Shown here piece after piece: positions 18,033-27,853 of a stretch of 64,000 bases of DNA. A model generated the notes under the pieces. That model was not told the origin of the DNA. It saw only the letters and a program-made list of their open reading frames with translations, and ran no database searches. The position numbers and the translations under genes are program-made. This DNA is from Rhodococcus tibetensis (lineage in GTDB: Bacteria > Actinomycetota > Actinomycetes > Mycobacteriales > Mycobacteriaceae): NCBI RefSeq assembly GCF_024438035.1, contig NZ_JANFQF010000027.1, forward strand, positions 23,489-87,488. Reading direction: 5' to 3'. Numbering within the stretch: the stretch's first letter is position 1; the number at the start of each line of letters is the position of its first letter.

Positions 18033-18872
18033 CTAGGACTTCCGGTTGTAGAGGCGCATCGTCAGCGGTCCGAAGATCACGATGAAGCCGGCGCACCAGC
18101 CGAAGACCACGACGAGTTCGGCCGTCTGCACCGACCCGGCCATCAGCCCACGAATGGCCGTCACCAGCTTGCTGATCGGATTGACGCCGACGAATGCCTG
18201 GAGCCATCCGGGCATCGTGGCGGGATCGACGAAGATATTGCTGGCGAAAGTCAGCGGGAACAGGATGAACATCGACACTCCCATCACCGCCTGTTCGGTT
18301 CGCATGAGCATCGCGAACATCGTCCAGATCCAGGACAGGCTGAACGAGAACAGCAGTAGCAGTCCGATCGACGCCACGACCCCGACGATGCCGCCATCCG
18401 GCCGGAAGCCGAGGACCAGACCGAGGATCAGGACGATGATCGAGGCGATCGTGTACCGGATCACGTCACCGAGCAGGGCGCCCACGAGGGGTGACGGACG
18501 CCAGATCGGGAGCGAACGGAAGCGGTCGAAGACCCCTTTCTCGATGTCCTTGTTCAGGGTCAGACCGGTGTACATCGTGATCATGACGACCGTCTGGACG
18601 AGGACGCCGGGCAGCAGAAACTGGATGTAGGCGTCGGTCGAACCGGCGAGCGCCCCACCGAACAGGTACGTGAACATCAACGTGAACATGATCGGGAACA
18701 TGGTGACGTCGAAGAGTTGTTCGGGAACGTGCTTGATCTTCAGCAGTGCACGCCACCCGAACGACAGCGAGGTAGACCACGCGGTCGGACGTGTTGGCCG
18801 CGGTTCGGGCATTTTCAAGACGTCGGCAACCGCTTTCGAGGTGTCTGCGGTCCGGTCGGTGGTAGAGGTCAT
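18033..18872 (-). CDS. ABC-2 type transporter permease, DrrB family
   Basis: This 279-residue membrane protein has six segments and matches the daunorubicin-resistance DrrB group ([20 protein letters not shown] at the N-terminus, [40 protein letters not shown]). It overlaps the ATPase gene by four bases (ATGA), so the two are made together and form an efflux pump. The family exports hydrophobic drugs or lipids; the substrate is unknown. Confidence 0.9.
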   Translation of the reverse strand: MTSTTDRTADTSKAVADVLKMPEPRPTRPTAWSTSLSFGWRALLKIKHVPEQLFDVTMFPIMFTLMFTYLFGGALAGSTDAYIQFLLPGVLVQTVVMITMYTGLTLNKDIEKGVFDRFRSLPIWRPSPLVGALLGDVIRYTIASIIVLILGLVLGFRPDGGIVGVVASIGLLLLFSFSLSWIWTMFAMLMRTEQAVMGVSMFILFPLTFASNIFVDPATMPGWLQAFVGVNPISKLVTAIRGLMAGSVQTAELVVVFGWCAGFIVIFGPLTMRLYNRKS

Positions 18873-19831
18873 GACGCAGGCTCCTCGGTGGGTCGGCCGG
18901 TCAGGGAAAGGAAGACTTCGTCGAGGCTCGGCTGTCCCAGAGCGAATGTGCTGACAGCGATTCCGGCGTCGTCGAGGGCGGGCAGTGCCCGTGCGACCCT
19001 TCCGGGATCGTCGATGCGGGCGGTCAGCGCGGCGGGGTCGTTCTCCTCGGTCACCGGCACACCGAGTACCTCACGGAGGAGCGCCGCTGCGGCCTGCCGG
19101 GTGCCAGGATCGGTGACTCGCACGTGCAGTGACCCTGATCCGACCGACGCCTTCAGTTCGCCGGTGGTGCCCTCCGCGATGACCTTGCCGTGATCGATCA
19201 CGGCCACCCGGTCGGCCAACTGGTCTGCCTCGTCGAGATACTGCGTGGTCAGCAGCACCGTCGTGCCCCCGGCGACGAGGGCGCGCACGATGTCCCACAC
19301 CTGGTTGCGGCTGCGGGGATCGAGTCCGGTGGTGGGTTCGTCGAGGAAGATCATCTCGGGTGTGACGATGATGCTGGCCGCAATGTCGAGCTTGCGGCGC
19401 ATCCCGCCCGAGTAGTTCTTCACCTGACGATTTCCGGCCTCCTCGAGGCCGAATGCCGCGAGCAGTCGCTCGCATCGCGATCGGGCTGCCGCGCGGGAGT
19501 AACCGAACAGGCGGCCGAGCAGCAGGAGGTTCTCGGCCCCCGTCAGATCCTCGTCGAGCGAGGCGAACTGACCCGTCAGCGACACCTTGCCGCGGACGGC
19601 GTCCGGTTCGGTGGCGACGTCGTGCCCGAGTACCGTGGCCGAACCGCCGTCGAGGGGCAGCAGTGTGGTGAGCATGCGGATTGCGGTGGTCTTGCCGGCA
19701 CCGTTGGGGCCCAGGACGCCGTAGACGCCGCCGAGGGGCACGCACAGGTCGAGTCCATCGACGGCGCGGGTGGAACCGAAAGTCTTGACGAGTCCCGTCG
19801 TCTCGATGGCCAGCTTCGTGGCTGTGAGCAT
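18869..19831 (-). CDS. ABC transporter ATP-binding protein, DrrA family
   Basis: The ATPase has 320 residues with Walker [11 protein letters not shown]-loop [12 protein letters not shown], signature [12 protein letters not shown], Walker [16 protein letters not shown] and an H-loop equivalent in [15 protein letters not shown]. The C-terminal 80 residues are the DrrA-type extension, ending in [17 protein letters not shown]. It pairs with the overlapping DrrB-type permease. The glutaminase fusion gene ends 94 bases upstream on the same strand, so read-through is possible. Confidence 0.92.
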   Translation of the reverse strand: MLTATKLAIETTGLVKTFGSTRAVDGLDLCVPLGGVYGVLGPNGAGKTTAIRMLTTLLPLDGGSATVLGHDVATEPDAVRGKVSLTGQFASLDEDLTGAENLLLLGRLFGYSRAAARSRCERLLAAFGLEEAGNRQVKNYSGGMRRKLDIAASIIVTPEMIFLDEPTTGLDPRSRNQVWDIVRALVAGGTTVLLTTQYLDEADQLADRVAVIDHGKVIAEGTTGELKASVGSGSLHVRVTDPGTRQAAAALLREVLGVPVTEENDPAALTARIDDPGRVARALPALDDAGIAVSTFALGQPSLDEVFLSLTGRPTEEPAS

Positions 19832-19925
19832 TGCACCCTGCTTTCGCGTTCGAGTGTCATAGATCCCGAGACCTCGAGCCTGTCCGATATTTCCGATTCA
19901 GGCAAGCGGGTTTCCGGTGGGCCGA

Positions 19926-21746
19926 TCAGTCGCCGTTTCCTTGTCTCAGCAGCGACCGCAACATGACGTCGAGCTGTTCGTAGGCGCCCGATGCCAGCCG
20001 CTCGAGCAGGGCGACTTTCAGTTCGGGTTCCTTCGACGCCATGTAGGCGTATCGCTCGGGGGTGAGTACCGCGACTGTCACGGTGGTGTCGGCCCGAACG
20101 TCGTTGAGGAAGCGGGAGTCGAGCATCATCGGCATCTCACCGAAGCTCATCCCGGATGACAAGGTCATGATCCGGTACGTCGAACCCGACTGATCGGTGA
20201 TCGTGGTACTGACCTTGCCCGAGAGAATGAGGAAGAGCCCGGACGCGGAATCCCCCCGATGAACGATGCACTCGCCATGATCGAAGGTTCGGATCTCGAG
20301 GTCGCGGGTGAGCCGATCGAGTTGTTCGGGACCGAGCGCGGACAGGACAGGATGCTCGGCGACAGTAATGGAGACCGGCTGGCGGGCCGACCCGCAGTGC
20401 CGATCGAGAAGGACATCCTCACACCACTGCACGGCGGCGTCGAGATCGGCGAACACCCTCCCGGTATCTCCCGAAAGGTCCGAGCGGGAATTGCCGAGCA
20501 GTCCGCCGGGGTCTACGAACGCCACCGCGCACCCACCCCGAGCGAGCGTGCCGCGAAGCGTCTCGATCATCCGGCAGGCCACACCGCTCACTTCGTCGAC
20601 CCGCCGGACGTCGATCACCACCACCTCGAGGTTCTCGTCGACACCGCCGATCTCACGGACGGCGGTCTCCGCGCCGGCGAACAACAGGTCACCGTGCAGC
20701 TCGTAGATGCGGCTGCGCTTGCCCACGTCGTCGAGGGTGGCTCGCTCGATCGGGGTGCGGCGCATTCTCGACGGCGCATCCGACACGGAGTAGCGGGCGC
20801 GGATCGCGGCGCGCGCCGCACGAGTGACGTGGAGGAAATGCAACTCGAGTTCGGTCGACAGCGCCCTGCACGCCTCGACGCCGCGGACGCTGTTGCCGTG
20901 GGCATCGAGCCTCGGCGAGTAGATGGCGATACCGATCTGGCCCGGCAGCACAGCCACTATCCCGCCACCGACGCCGCTCTTCGCAGGCAGACCCACCTCG
21001 TACAGCCATTTGCCGGCGCCGTCGTACATACCGCAGGTGGACATCACGCTCAGCACCCGCTCGACCAGGACGGGCGCGAGGACCGTGTCCTGCGTAACGG
21101 GGTTGACGCCGTTGTTGGCCATCGTCGCGGCCATGAGGCTCAGGTCTCGGCAGGTCACGTCGATCGAGCACTGCCGGAAGTAGAGGTCCACTGCCTCGTC
21201 CGGGTCGCCCGTGATGATGTCGAACGAGCGCAGCATGTGCCCGATGGCGCGGTTGCGGTGGCCGGTGTGCGATTCGGATGCGTAGACCGCCTCGTTGAAC
21301 GTGAGCTCACGCCCCGCATACCGCGAGTAGGTCCCGCGGATGCGTTCGAATCTCGACTCCACATCGGGCCCGGCCACCAACGAGGCAGCGGTGATCGCGC
21401 CCGCGTTGATCATCGGATTTCGTGGCCGCTCGGTGGTCGGGTCGAGGCTGATCTCGTTGAACGGTTCCCCCGACGGTTCGACGTCGATCTTCTCCCCGAC
21501 GGCCTCCGCGCCTCGGTCGGCGAGCGCGAGCGCATAGGTGAACGGTTTGGAAATCGACTGGATCGTGAATGGGAGCCGGGCGTCACCCACCTCGTACACG
21601 TAGCCGTCGACCGTGGCGATGCAGATCCCGAACGAATCGGGGGCCACGGCCGCAAGCTCCGGAATGTAATCGGCCAGCTCGCCGTCGCGGTTACTGCAGG
21701 TCTCGGAGAAGATCTTCTCGATCAACGCGCCGACGACGGTGCTCAT
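19926..21746 (-). CDS. glsA: Glutaminase fused to STAS and cyclic-nucleotide-binding-like domains
   Basis: The protein has 606 residues, twice the length of a simple glutaminase. Residues 1-310 are a serine-dependent glutaminase (Gln to Glu plus ammonia) with the SxxK catalytic pair in SISKPF (Ser64, Lys67), NPMINAGAI and GVGGGIVAVLPG. Residues about 340-450 resemble a STAS domain (LEVVVIDVRRVDEVSG). Residues about 470-590 form a CRP-like cyclic-nucleotide-binding fold (HRGDSASGLFLILSGKV, FGEMPMML at 535). The position of the phosphate-binding Arg-Ser of CRP reads Phe-Leu (547-548), so binding of cAMP is doubtful. The extra domains probably tune glutaminase activity allosterically. Confidence 0.92.
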   Translation of the reverse strand: MSTVVGALIEKIFSETCSNRDGELADYIPELAAVAPDSFGICIATVDGYVYEVGDARLPFTIQSISKPFTYALALADRGAEAVGEKIDVEPSGEPFNEISLDPTTERPRNPMINAGAITAASLVAGPDVESRFERIRGTYSRYAGRELTFNEAVYASESHTGHRNRAIGHMLRSFDIITGDPDEAVDLYFRQCSIDVTCRDLSLMAATMANNGVNPVTQDTVLAPVLVERVLSVMSTCGMYDGAGKWLYEVGLPAKSGVGGGIVAVLPGQIGIAIYSPRLDAHGNSVRGVEACRALSTELELHFLHVTRAARAAIRARYSVSDAPSRMRRTPIERATLDDVGKRSRIYELHGDLLFAGAETAVREIGGVDENLEVVVIDVRRVDEVSGVACRMIETLRGTLARGGCAVAFVDPGGLLGNSRSDLSGDTGRVFADLDAAVQWCEDVLLDRHCGSARQPVSITVAEHPVLSALGPEQLDRLTRDLEIRTFDHGECIVHRGDSASGLFLILSGKVSTTITDQSGSTYRIMTLSSGMSFGEMPMMLDSRFLNDVRADTTVTVAVLTPERYAYMASKEPELKVALLERLASGAYEQLDVMLRSLLRQGNGD

Positions 21747-21996
21747 GAGACGACCTTAGAGCCTGTTCACGGCATTGTCGGGAGTTCCGAGGTGTGCGCA
21801 CGTGCCGCAATGATGTGAACCCTGTCACCGCTGTCGGGGCGGGTGCCGAGGATGCGGGCGTGTTCGGAGGACGCCCGTGTGCACATGGTGTGTCGCCCGG
21901 TCTCGCGGCTCCGTAGACTGGTTGCACTGTGACGTGACACGAAGCCACGAAGCAGAGGCACGTAATGCGGCGTGCATCACGGAGGGAGCGATCTCG

Positions 21997-23952
21997 TTGG
22001 GTGTTCTTGCCCGTATCCAGACGCCTGACGATCTACGTCAGCTGAATCCGGCGGAGATGAAGCAACTCGCCGCGGAAATCCGTGAGTTCCTCGTCCAGAA
22101 GGTGTCCGCGACCGGCGGCCACCTCGGCCCGAACCTCGGTGTCGTAGAGCTGACTCTCGCCCTGCACCGCACGTTCGTCTCGCCCGCGGACCCGATCATC
22201 TTCGACACCGGTCACCAGGCGTACGTCCACAAGATCCTCACCGGTCGCAAAGGTGACTTCGAATCGCTCCGCAAGCAGGGTGGGCTCTCGGGGTACCCGT
22301 GCCGGGCCGAGAGCGAACACGACTGGGTCGAGTCCTCGCACGCCTCCGCATCGCTGTCCTACGCGGACGGGCTGGCGAAGGCATTCGAGTTGACCGGCCA
22401 GGCCCGCCATGTGGTCGCCGTTGTGGGTGACGGCGCCTTGACCGGCGGTATGTGCTGGGAAGCCCTCAACAACATCGCGGCAGGCAAGAGTCGTTCGGTG
22501 ATCATCGTCGTCAACGACAACGGCAGGTCGTACGCGCCGACGATCGGGGGTTTGGCCGATCACCTTGCCACCCTCCGTCTGCAGCCCGCCTATGAGCGGG
22601 TACTCGACAACGGTCGCAGGATAGTCAAGAAACTGCCGTGGGTGGGCCGCACCGCCTACTCCGTCCTGCACGGTATGAAAGCCGGTCTCAAAGACGCGGT
22701 GGCCCCCCAGGTCATGTTCACGGACCTGGGAATCAAGTACCTCGGCCCCGTGGACGGTCACGACGAAGCTGCCCTCGAATCTGCGCTGCGCCGTGCCAAG
22801 GCGTTCGGGGGTCCGGTGATCGTGCACGCCGTCACCCGCAAGGGCATGGGGTACGCACCCGCCGAGAATCACGTCGCCGACCAGATGCATTCGACGGGTG
22901 TGATCGACCCCCTGACCGGAAAGTCGACTGCGACGGCGTCCGCCGACTGGACCTCCGTGTTCTCGGCCGAGCTGATCGATCAGGCGAGTCGCCGCGAGGA
23001 CATCGTTGCAATCACCGCCGCCATGGCAGGTCCGACCGGCCTGGCCGCTTTCGGTGACGCGTTTCCCGACCGGATGTTCGACGTCGGGATCGCCGAGCAG
23101 CACGCAGTCACTTCCGCGGCGGGGCTGGCGCTCGGGGGGCTGCACCCGGTGGTTGCGGTGTACTCGACCTTTCTCAACCGTGCGTTCGACCAACTGCTGA
23201 TGGACGTCGCCCTGCTGAACCTGCCCGTCACCCTGGTGCTGGACCGCGCAGGTATCACCGGCAACGACGGTGCCAGCCACAACGGCATGTGGGACATGTC
23301 GCTGCTGGGCATCGTGCCCGGCATGAGGGTCGCTGCTCCGCGCGACGCCGCGACCCTGCGTGAGGAACTGGATGAGGCGCTTGCCGTCGACGACGGGCCC
23401 ACGGCGGTGCGCTTCCCTAAGGGCACGGTCGGTGATGACGTACCCGCTCTGAGCCGAATCGGCGGCGTCGTCGACGTCCTGCGGGATTCTTCCGGAGGGA
23501 AGGATGTGCTGCTGGTGTCGGTCGGGGCGTTCGCCGGTCTCGCTCTGGCCGCGGCCGAGCGTCTCGAGCAGCAAGGTATCTCCGCGACGGTCGTCGACCC
23601 GCGATGGGTCCTTCCGGTACCGGAATCGCTGGTCAAGCTCGCCGAGGACTACAGCATGGTGGTCACCGTCGAGGACAGTGGCCTGCACGGGGGTATCGGT
23701 TCCACCGTGTCCGCGGCCCTGCGCTCCGCCGGCGTCGATGTGCCGTGCCGGGATCTGGGCGTTCCGCAACGTTTCCTCGACCATGCCTCCCGCACACAGG
23801 TTCATGCCGAACTGGGGCTGACTGCACAGGACGTCGCGCGCCAGATCACCGGGTGGGTGGCGAGTCTGGGGAATCAGCCCCCGTCGGCGACCAACGGGGT
23901 GGTTGCGCACGAGAGCGCCGAACACATCGAGAACAGCGGCAGGCAGAGCTGA
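21997..23952 (+). CDS. dxs: 1-deoxy-D-xylulose-5-phosphate synthase
   Basis: This is the first enzyme of the non-mevalonate isoprenoid pathway. It condenses pyruvate and glyceraldehyde 3-phosphate using thiamine diphosphate. It has 651 residues. [25 protein letters not shown] (TPP/Mg2+ binding) and [18 protein letters not shown] are present, with the transketolase C-terminal domain at the end. The frame is open further upstream, but the TTG at 21997 follows GGAGGGA by nine bases and gives [13 protein letters not shown], the usual N-terminus. A 250-base gap separates it from the divergent glutaminase gene. Confidence 0.95.
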   Translation: MGVLARIQTPDDLRQLNPAEMKQLAAEIREFLVQKVSATGGHLGPNLGVVELTLALHRTFVSPADPIIFDTGHQAYVHKILTGRKGDFESLRKQGGLSGYPCRAESEHDWVESSHASASLSYADGLAKAFELTGQARHVVAVVGDGALTGGMCWEALNNIAAGKSRSVIIVVNDNGRSYAPTIGGLADHLATLRLQPAYERVLDNGRRIVKKLPWVGRTAYSVLHGMKAGLKDAVAPQVMFTDLGIKYLGPVDGHDEAALESALRRAKAFGGPVIVHAVTRKGMGYAPAENHVADQMHSTGVIDPLTGKSTATASADWTSVFSAELIDQASRREDIVAITAAMAGPTGLAAFGDAFPDRMFDVGIAEQHAVTSAAGLALGGLHPVVAVYSTFLNRAFDQLLMDVALLNLPVTLVLDRAGITGNDGASHNGMWDMSLLGIVPGMRVAAPRDAATLREELDEALAVDDGPTAVRFPKGTVGDDVPALSRIGGVVDVLRDSSGGKDVLLVSVGAFAGLALAAAERLEQQGISATVVDPRWVLPVPESLVKLAEDYSMVVTVEDSGLHGGIGSTVSAALRSAGVDVPCRDLGVPQRFLDHASRTQVHAELGLTAQDVARQITGWVASLGNQPPSATNGVVAHESAEHIENSGRQS

Positions 23953-23963
23953 CACACGTGAAG

Positions 23964-24004
23964 TACAGATCCGGCCGAATCGGAGCGATTCGGCCGGATC
24001 TGTA
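23964..24004. terminator. Bidirectional terminator between dxs and the MFS gene
   Basis: A perfect 18-base-pair stem (23964-23981 with 23987-24004) has a 5-base loop. It begins 11 bases after the dxs stop and ends 11 bases before the convergent MFS stop. Confidence 0.85.
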
Positions 24005-24015
24005 TGTAGACAACG

Positions 24016-25413
24016 TCAGGTCGTCATCTCCTCGAGTTCCATCCCCTTCGTCTCCCGGACCTTCGACCGGACGAAGAAGAACGACAGTAACGCGAAGAAC
24101 GCGAACAGCCCGTACAGGAACCACAGCCCCACCGAGCGGGTGAGCGGCGGGAATGCCAGCGTGACGGTGAAGTTCGCGATCCAGTTCGCCGCCGTGCTGA
24201 TGCCGAGTGCGTAGGCGCGCATGTTGTTGGGGAACATCTCGCCCAGCATCACCCACATGACCGGGCCCCAGGTGGAGGCGAAGAAGATCACGAACAGGTT
24301 GGCGCCGATCAGGGCGACTGCCCCCCACGGGCTGGGGAGCACGACGTCGTCACCGCTGCCCGTCGCCTGGGAGAAGGCGATTGCGGCCGTCAGCAGGCTC
24401 ACGAACATGCCGAGCGAGCCGACCATGAGCAGGATGCGCCTGCCGATCCGGTCGACGAACAGGATGGCGACGAATGTCATACCGACGTTGATGACCGCGG
24501 TGATCACCGACGTAACGAACGACTCGTTCTCGGTGAAGCCCACCGACTTCCAGAGCGTGGTTGAGTAGTAGAAGATCGCGTTGATACCCACGAACTGCTG
24601 GAAGATGGCCATGAAGATACCGACCCAGACGATGGGCTGCAGCCCGAACTTGGGGCCGCGAATGTCGTCGAACGACGCCGTCGATTCGTGGCGAAGGGTC
24701 ACCCGGATCTCGGATACGCGCCCCTGCGGGTCGACTTCGCCGGTGATGTTCGCGAGGATGTCGGCCGCTTCCTGGTCGAGGTGCTTGCCGACCAGGTAGC
24801 GCGGAGACTCGGGAATCATCAGCGCGATAATGCCGTACACGACCGCGGGGACCACGCCGACGATGAACATCCAGCGCCACGCCTCGAGGTTCAGCCACAA
24901 CTCGTTCGATGCGCCGCCTGCGGCATTCTGCAGCACCGCGTCCGACAGCAGCGCGGCGAAGATGCCGAGAGTGATCGCCAGCTGCTGCAGCGACGCCAAC
25001 GCGCCGCGGTAGCGGGCGGGTGCGATCTCCGCGATGTACGTGGGCGCAATGACCGACGCGATACCGATGCCGAGGCCGCCGAGGACGCGCCACAGCATCA
25101 GGTCGGGGACGCTGAACGCGAGACCCGCTCCGAGCGAGGACACGACGAACAGCACCGAACCCAGCAGCATCACCTTCTTGCGGCCCCACCGGTCTGCGAG
25201 GCGGCCCGCAAACCACGCGCCCACAGCGCATCCGAGCAACGCAATGGCCACCGCGAAGCCGGTGAAGAACGAACTCAGTTCGAAGTGCCCCTGGATGGAA
25301 TCGACGGCTCCGTTGATGACCGAGCTGTCGAATCCGAAGAGGAAACCCCCGACCGCGGCAGCGACCGTGACCCCGATGACCTTGGCGGTGTGCCCTTCGG
25401 ATATCTGCGTCAT
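24016..25413 (-). CDS. MFS sugar porter family transporter
   Basis: This 465-residue, 12-segment major facilitator of the sugar porter family shows RLADRWGRKK after segment 2, the PESPRYLVGKH motif after segment 6, and QQFVGINAIFYYSTTLW in segment 7, the last being typical of hexose:H+ symporters. It likely imports a monosaccharide with protons. It stands alone, convergent with dxs and upstream of the broken siderophore-binding gene on the same strand. Relatives with the bare dxs-rnd order lack it, so it is the first gene of an accessory block. Confidence 0.9.
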   Translation of the reverse strand: MTQISEGHTAKVIGVTVAAAVGGFLFGFDSSVINGAVDSIQGHFELSSFFTGFAVAIALLGCAVGAWFAGRLADRWGRKKVMLLGSVLFVVSSLGAGLAFSVPDLMLWRVLGGLGIGIASVIAPTYIAEIAPARYRGALASLQQLAITLGIFAALLSDAVLQNAAGGASNELWLNLEAWRWMFIVGVVPAVVYGIIALMIPESPRYLVGKHLDQEAADILANITGEVDPQGRVSEIRVTLRHESTASFDDIRGPKFGLQPIVWVGIFMAIFQQFVGINAIFYYSTTLWKSVGFTENESFVTSVITAVINVGMTFVAILFVDRIGRRILLMVGSLGMFVSLLTAAIAFSQATGSGDDVVLPSPWGAVALIGANLFVIFFASTWGPVMWVMLGEMFPNNMRAYALGISTAANWIANFTVTLAFPPLTRSVGLWFLYGLFAFFALLSFFFVRSKVRETKGMELEEMTT

Positions 25414-25506
25414 CGCATACCTGCTTTCGGCGAGCGTGGCTGTGGGCCGGCTACGAAATTCCGTGTGGAAACACGCTACGCCCGCGACGGCTGATCAGGC
25501 GGGACT

Positions 25507-26513
25507 TCACGCACCGGCGTTGTTCGCGGCCGCGCTCAGTCGCGGGGTCAGCCTCTCGAGCGCCCAGGGAGTGGCGAGCACGCTGGTCTGGCTGAGGCCC
25601 GCAATCACCTGGGTGTCCGACAACGTCACCGCGGTGTCCCGCCCGAGGGCACCGAGATTCGCGTACGCCGGGTTGGCTGCGACGGTGGTGTCGTCGGCGA
25701 CGAACGCGACCACGACATCGGCGTCGATATCGGCGATGTTCTCCACCGAGATGTCGGCGAAGAACTTGTCCGCGTTGGACTCGGCGAGCTTCGACACACC
25801 CGGTGCGACCGTGAATCCGAGCTCGGTGAGCACCTGCACGCGGGGGTCGGAGGGCATGTAGACGTTCACTGTGGCAGCGTCGGTATCGAAGTTCACCACC
25901 GACACCGTCTTTCCGGCGAACTCCGGGTGTTCGGCAGCGGTCTTTGCGAGCCGGTCGTCGAGGCCGGTGACGAGAGCCTCCGCCTCGGCGGTCTTACCGA
26001 GCGCCTGACCGATCAGGGTGGTCTGGTCCTGCCAGCTGGTCTGCCACGCCTTGTCCGGGTAGGCGACGGTGGGGGCGAGCGCGGAGAGTTTTTCGTAGGT
26101 GCCCTGGTCGAATCCCTCGTAAGGTGCGAGGACGACATCGGGTGCAGCGAAGCCACTTGCTCGACGGGAATGGTAGTGGCGGTGTCGAGGAGGGTGGTCC
26201 GGCTCGGGTCGTAGCGGTCCTGTAGCCAGGGCATCACTCCGTTCGACTCGGCGCCGTAAGAGTACTTGGGCATGCCGACGGGTGTCTCGCCGAGCGCATA
26301 CACGACATCCTGGGCGTTCCAGCCCAGGGTGACGATGCGCTCCGGTGCGGCGTCGATCGTGGTGGATCCGAAGGTGTTCTCGATGGTGACCGGAAAGCCG
26401 GCCCCGCCCCCTTCCGCGCTCGGGCCGTTGTCGTCGGTCGAGCAGGCGGTGACGAGCAGCGCGGTGCCGGCCACGGCGAGTGCGATAGCGATCGAGCGTG
26501 GGGGTGTGAACAC
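25507..26513 (-). pseudogene. Iron-siderophore ABC transporter substrate-binding lipoprotein, frameshifted
   Basis: The two halves lie in different frames. The N-terminal part (start 26513) has a lipoprotein signal ending VTACSTDD and a FepB/FhuD-like start (ERIVTLGWNAQDVVYALG). The C-terminal part (to 25507) continues with DVVLAPYEGFDQGT and PALPTVAY-like helical-backbone sequence. They join near 26148: one base is missing in the stretch that should read VASLAPDVV, after which the first frame runs on nonsensically to 26013. No permease or ATPase follows, so this was an orphan binding protein. An IdeR-type iron box lies 28 bases upstream. A true mutation and a sequencing error cannot be separated from one sequence. 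Confidence 0.85.
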
Positions 26514-26540
26514 GGCGACGACTCCTTCGATGGGCGGTTG

Positions 26541-26559
26541 AAAGGTAAGCCTAACCTAG
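26541..26559 (-). promoter_or_regulatory. IdeR/DtxR-type iron box
   Basis: This 19-base site reads AAAGGTAAGCCTAACCTAG on the plus strand. It agrees with the DtxR/IdeR consensus TTAGGTTAGSCTAACCTAA at about 15 positions, including the whole right half. It sits 28 bases before the siderophore-binding lipoprotein start, where IdeR with iron would repress. Confidence 0.8.
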
Positions 26560-26803
26560 ATGCCGACCGGGACCGAGGCACGCGCCGGACTTCGAATCAC
26601 GGTGAATGAAAGTCCGCTCCCGGGCCTTCGGTGGCGCAATGGAGTGCCGGCTCCGGGTTCACGCAGGTGAGGGGCGCAGTCCGCGAGCCGTATCCGGCCG
26701 ATTCGCGGAGACCCCGCCGCGAGCTACGCAGGCACGACTTCCGCTGGCCGAACAGCGGTTAGCGTCACTTTTCGTCCAGCTCACGATTTACGGAGGAAAA
26801 CGC

Positions 26804-27611
26804 ATGACGCTCGCCGGGGATGCCGAAGACGCGATGGTGACTCCGACTGCTCTGCACGCCCAGACGTCCGCGCGTAGATCCCGCGCAGACGAGGCACGCC
26901 GATTCGCCGACCTCCTGCGGCAGCAGATCCACGCAGGAACCTTTGCCGACCGCGGACTTCCTCCGGAATCGGAGTTGGCGCACGAGTTCGGGGTCTCCCG
27001 TAACGCTGTGCGGGACGGGTTGGCTCTCCTCAAACACGAGGGGCTCATCGACCGGGCACCGCGAGTGGGCACACACGTTGCTCGGCGCAAGTACGACCAC
27101 GGACTCGACGCCCTCCTCGGATTGAGGGAAACCTTGAAGGAACACGGCGAGGTGCGAAACGACGTCCGGGTGGCCGGGGAGATCACCCCACCGCCGGCCG
27201 TCGTGCGCCGATTGCGTGGCTCCAGGGGAATCCGCGGTCTACATCGAACGCGTCCGTTATCTCGGTGACCTCCCTCTCAGTCTCGATCTCACGTAGCTGG
27301 CGCCCGACATCGGGCGTGAGATCCTCGGCCGCGACCTCGAGGGAAACGACGTGTTCACACTGATCGAGGAGATCTGCGAGCAACCGCTCGGTTCCGCGGA
27401 CGTGGCGATCGAATCGGTGAACGCGGACTCACATTCCGCGGCCAATCTGCAGACCCCGGACGGTGCAGCGCTCCTGTTGCTCGAGCGTCTCACCCGACTC
27501 GTCGACGAGCGCCCCGTCGACCTCGAATACATTCGCATGCGCGGTGACCGAATCACCATGCGCAGCAACCTTACCCGACGTCCCGACATAACGAACTGGG
27601 AGCTCACATGA
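26804..27611 (+). pseudogene. GntR family regulator with UTRA domain, frameshift plus stop codon
   Basis: The N-terminal half (start ATG 26804 behind CGGAGGAAAACGC) is a GntR winged helix: ESELAHEFGVSRNAVRDGLA with the wing GTHVARRKY. The ligand-binding UTRA half lies in another frame (ESAVYIERVRYLGDLPLSLD ... LDEYIRM-like end) and finishes at 27611. The shift occurs near 27215, where the text should read RLRVAPGESA. A second lesion, TAG at 27294-27296, replaces an expected Tyr codon (LDLT-stop-LAPDIG). Two independent lesions argue for real decay. The intact gene would have overlapped the ferredoxin gene by four bases, so it was the regulator of that operon. Confidence 0.88.
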
Positions 27612-27835
27612 CACTTGTCAACGCCCGTGCGGACGTACCGGTCACCATCGACGAGTCACTGTGCATCGAAGGGTGCACGTTGTGCGTCGAGATCTGTCCT
27701 CTCGACTCGCTGGCGATCAACCCGGACAACGGCAAAGCCTTCATGCACGTCGACGAATGCTGGTACTGCGGCCCGTGTGCTGCCCGCTGTCCCACCGGCG
27801 CCGTCACCGTGAACATGCCGTACCTCCTCCGCTGA
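27608..27835 (+). CDS. 2x[4Fe-4S] ferredoxin, AprB-like
   Basis: This 75-residue protein has two complete cluster motifs: Cys19, 23, 26 and 30 (CIEGCTLCVEICP) and Cys51, 54, 57 and 61 (CWYCGPCAARCP). The CxxxCxxCxxxCP spacing of the first set and the short tail NMPYLLR recall the beta subunit of adenylylsulfate reductase rather than a free ferredoxin. It opens a five-gene operon whose last gene encodes an AprA-like flavoprotein, so it most likely is that enzyme's electron-transfer subunit. The ATG overlaps the end of the broken gntR gene (ATGA). Confidence 0.9.
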   Translation: MTLVNARADVPVTIDESLCIEGCTLCVEICPLDSLAINPDNGKAFMHVDECWYCGPCAARCPTGAVTVNMPYLLR

Positions 27836-27853
27836 GCGAAAGACACAGAAAAC

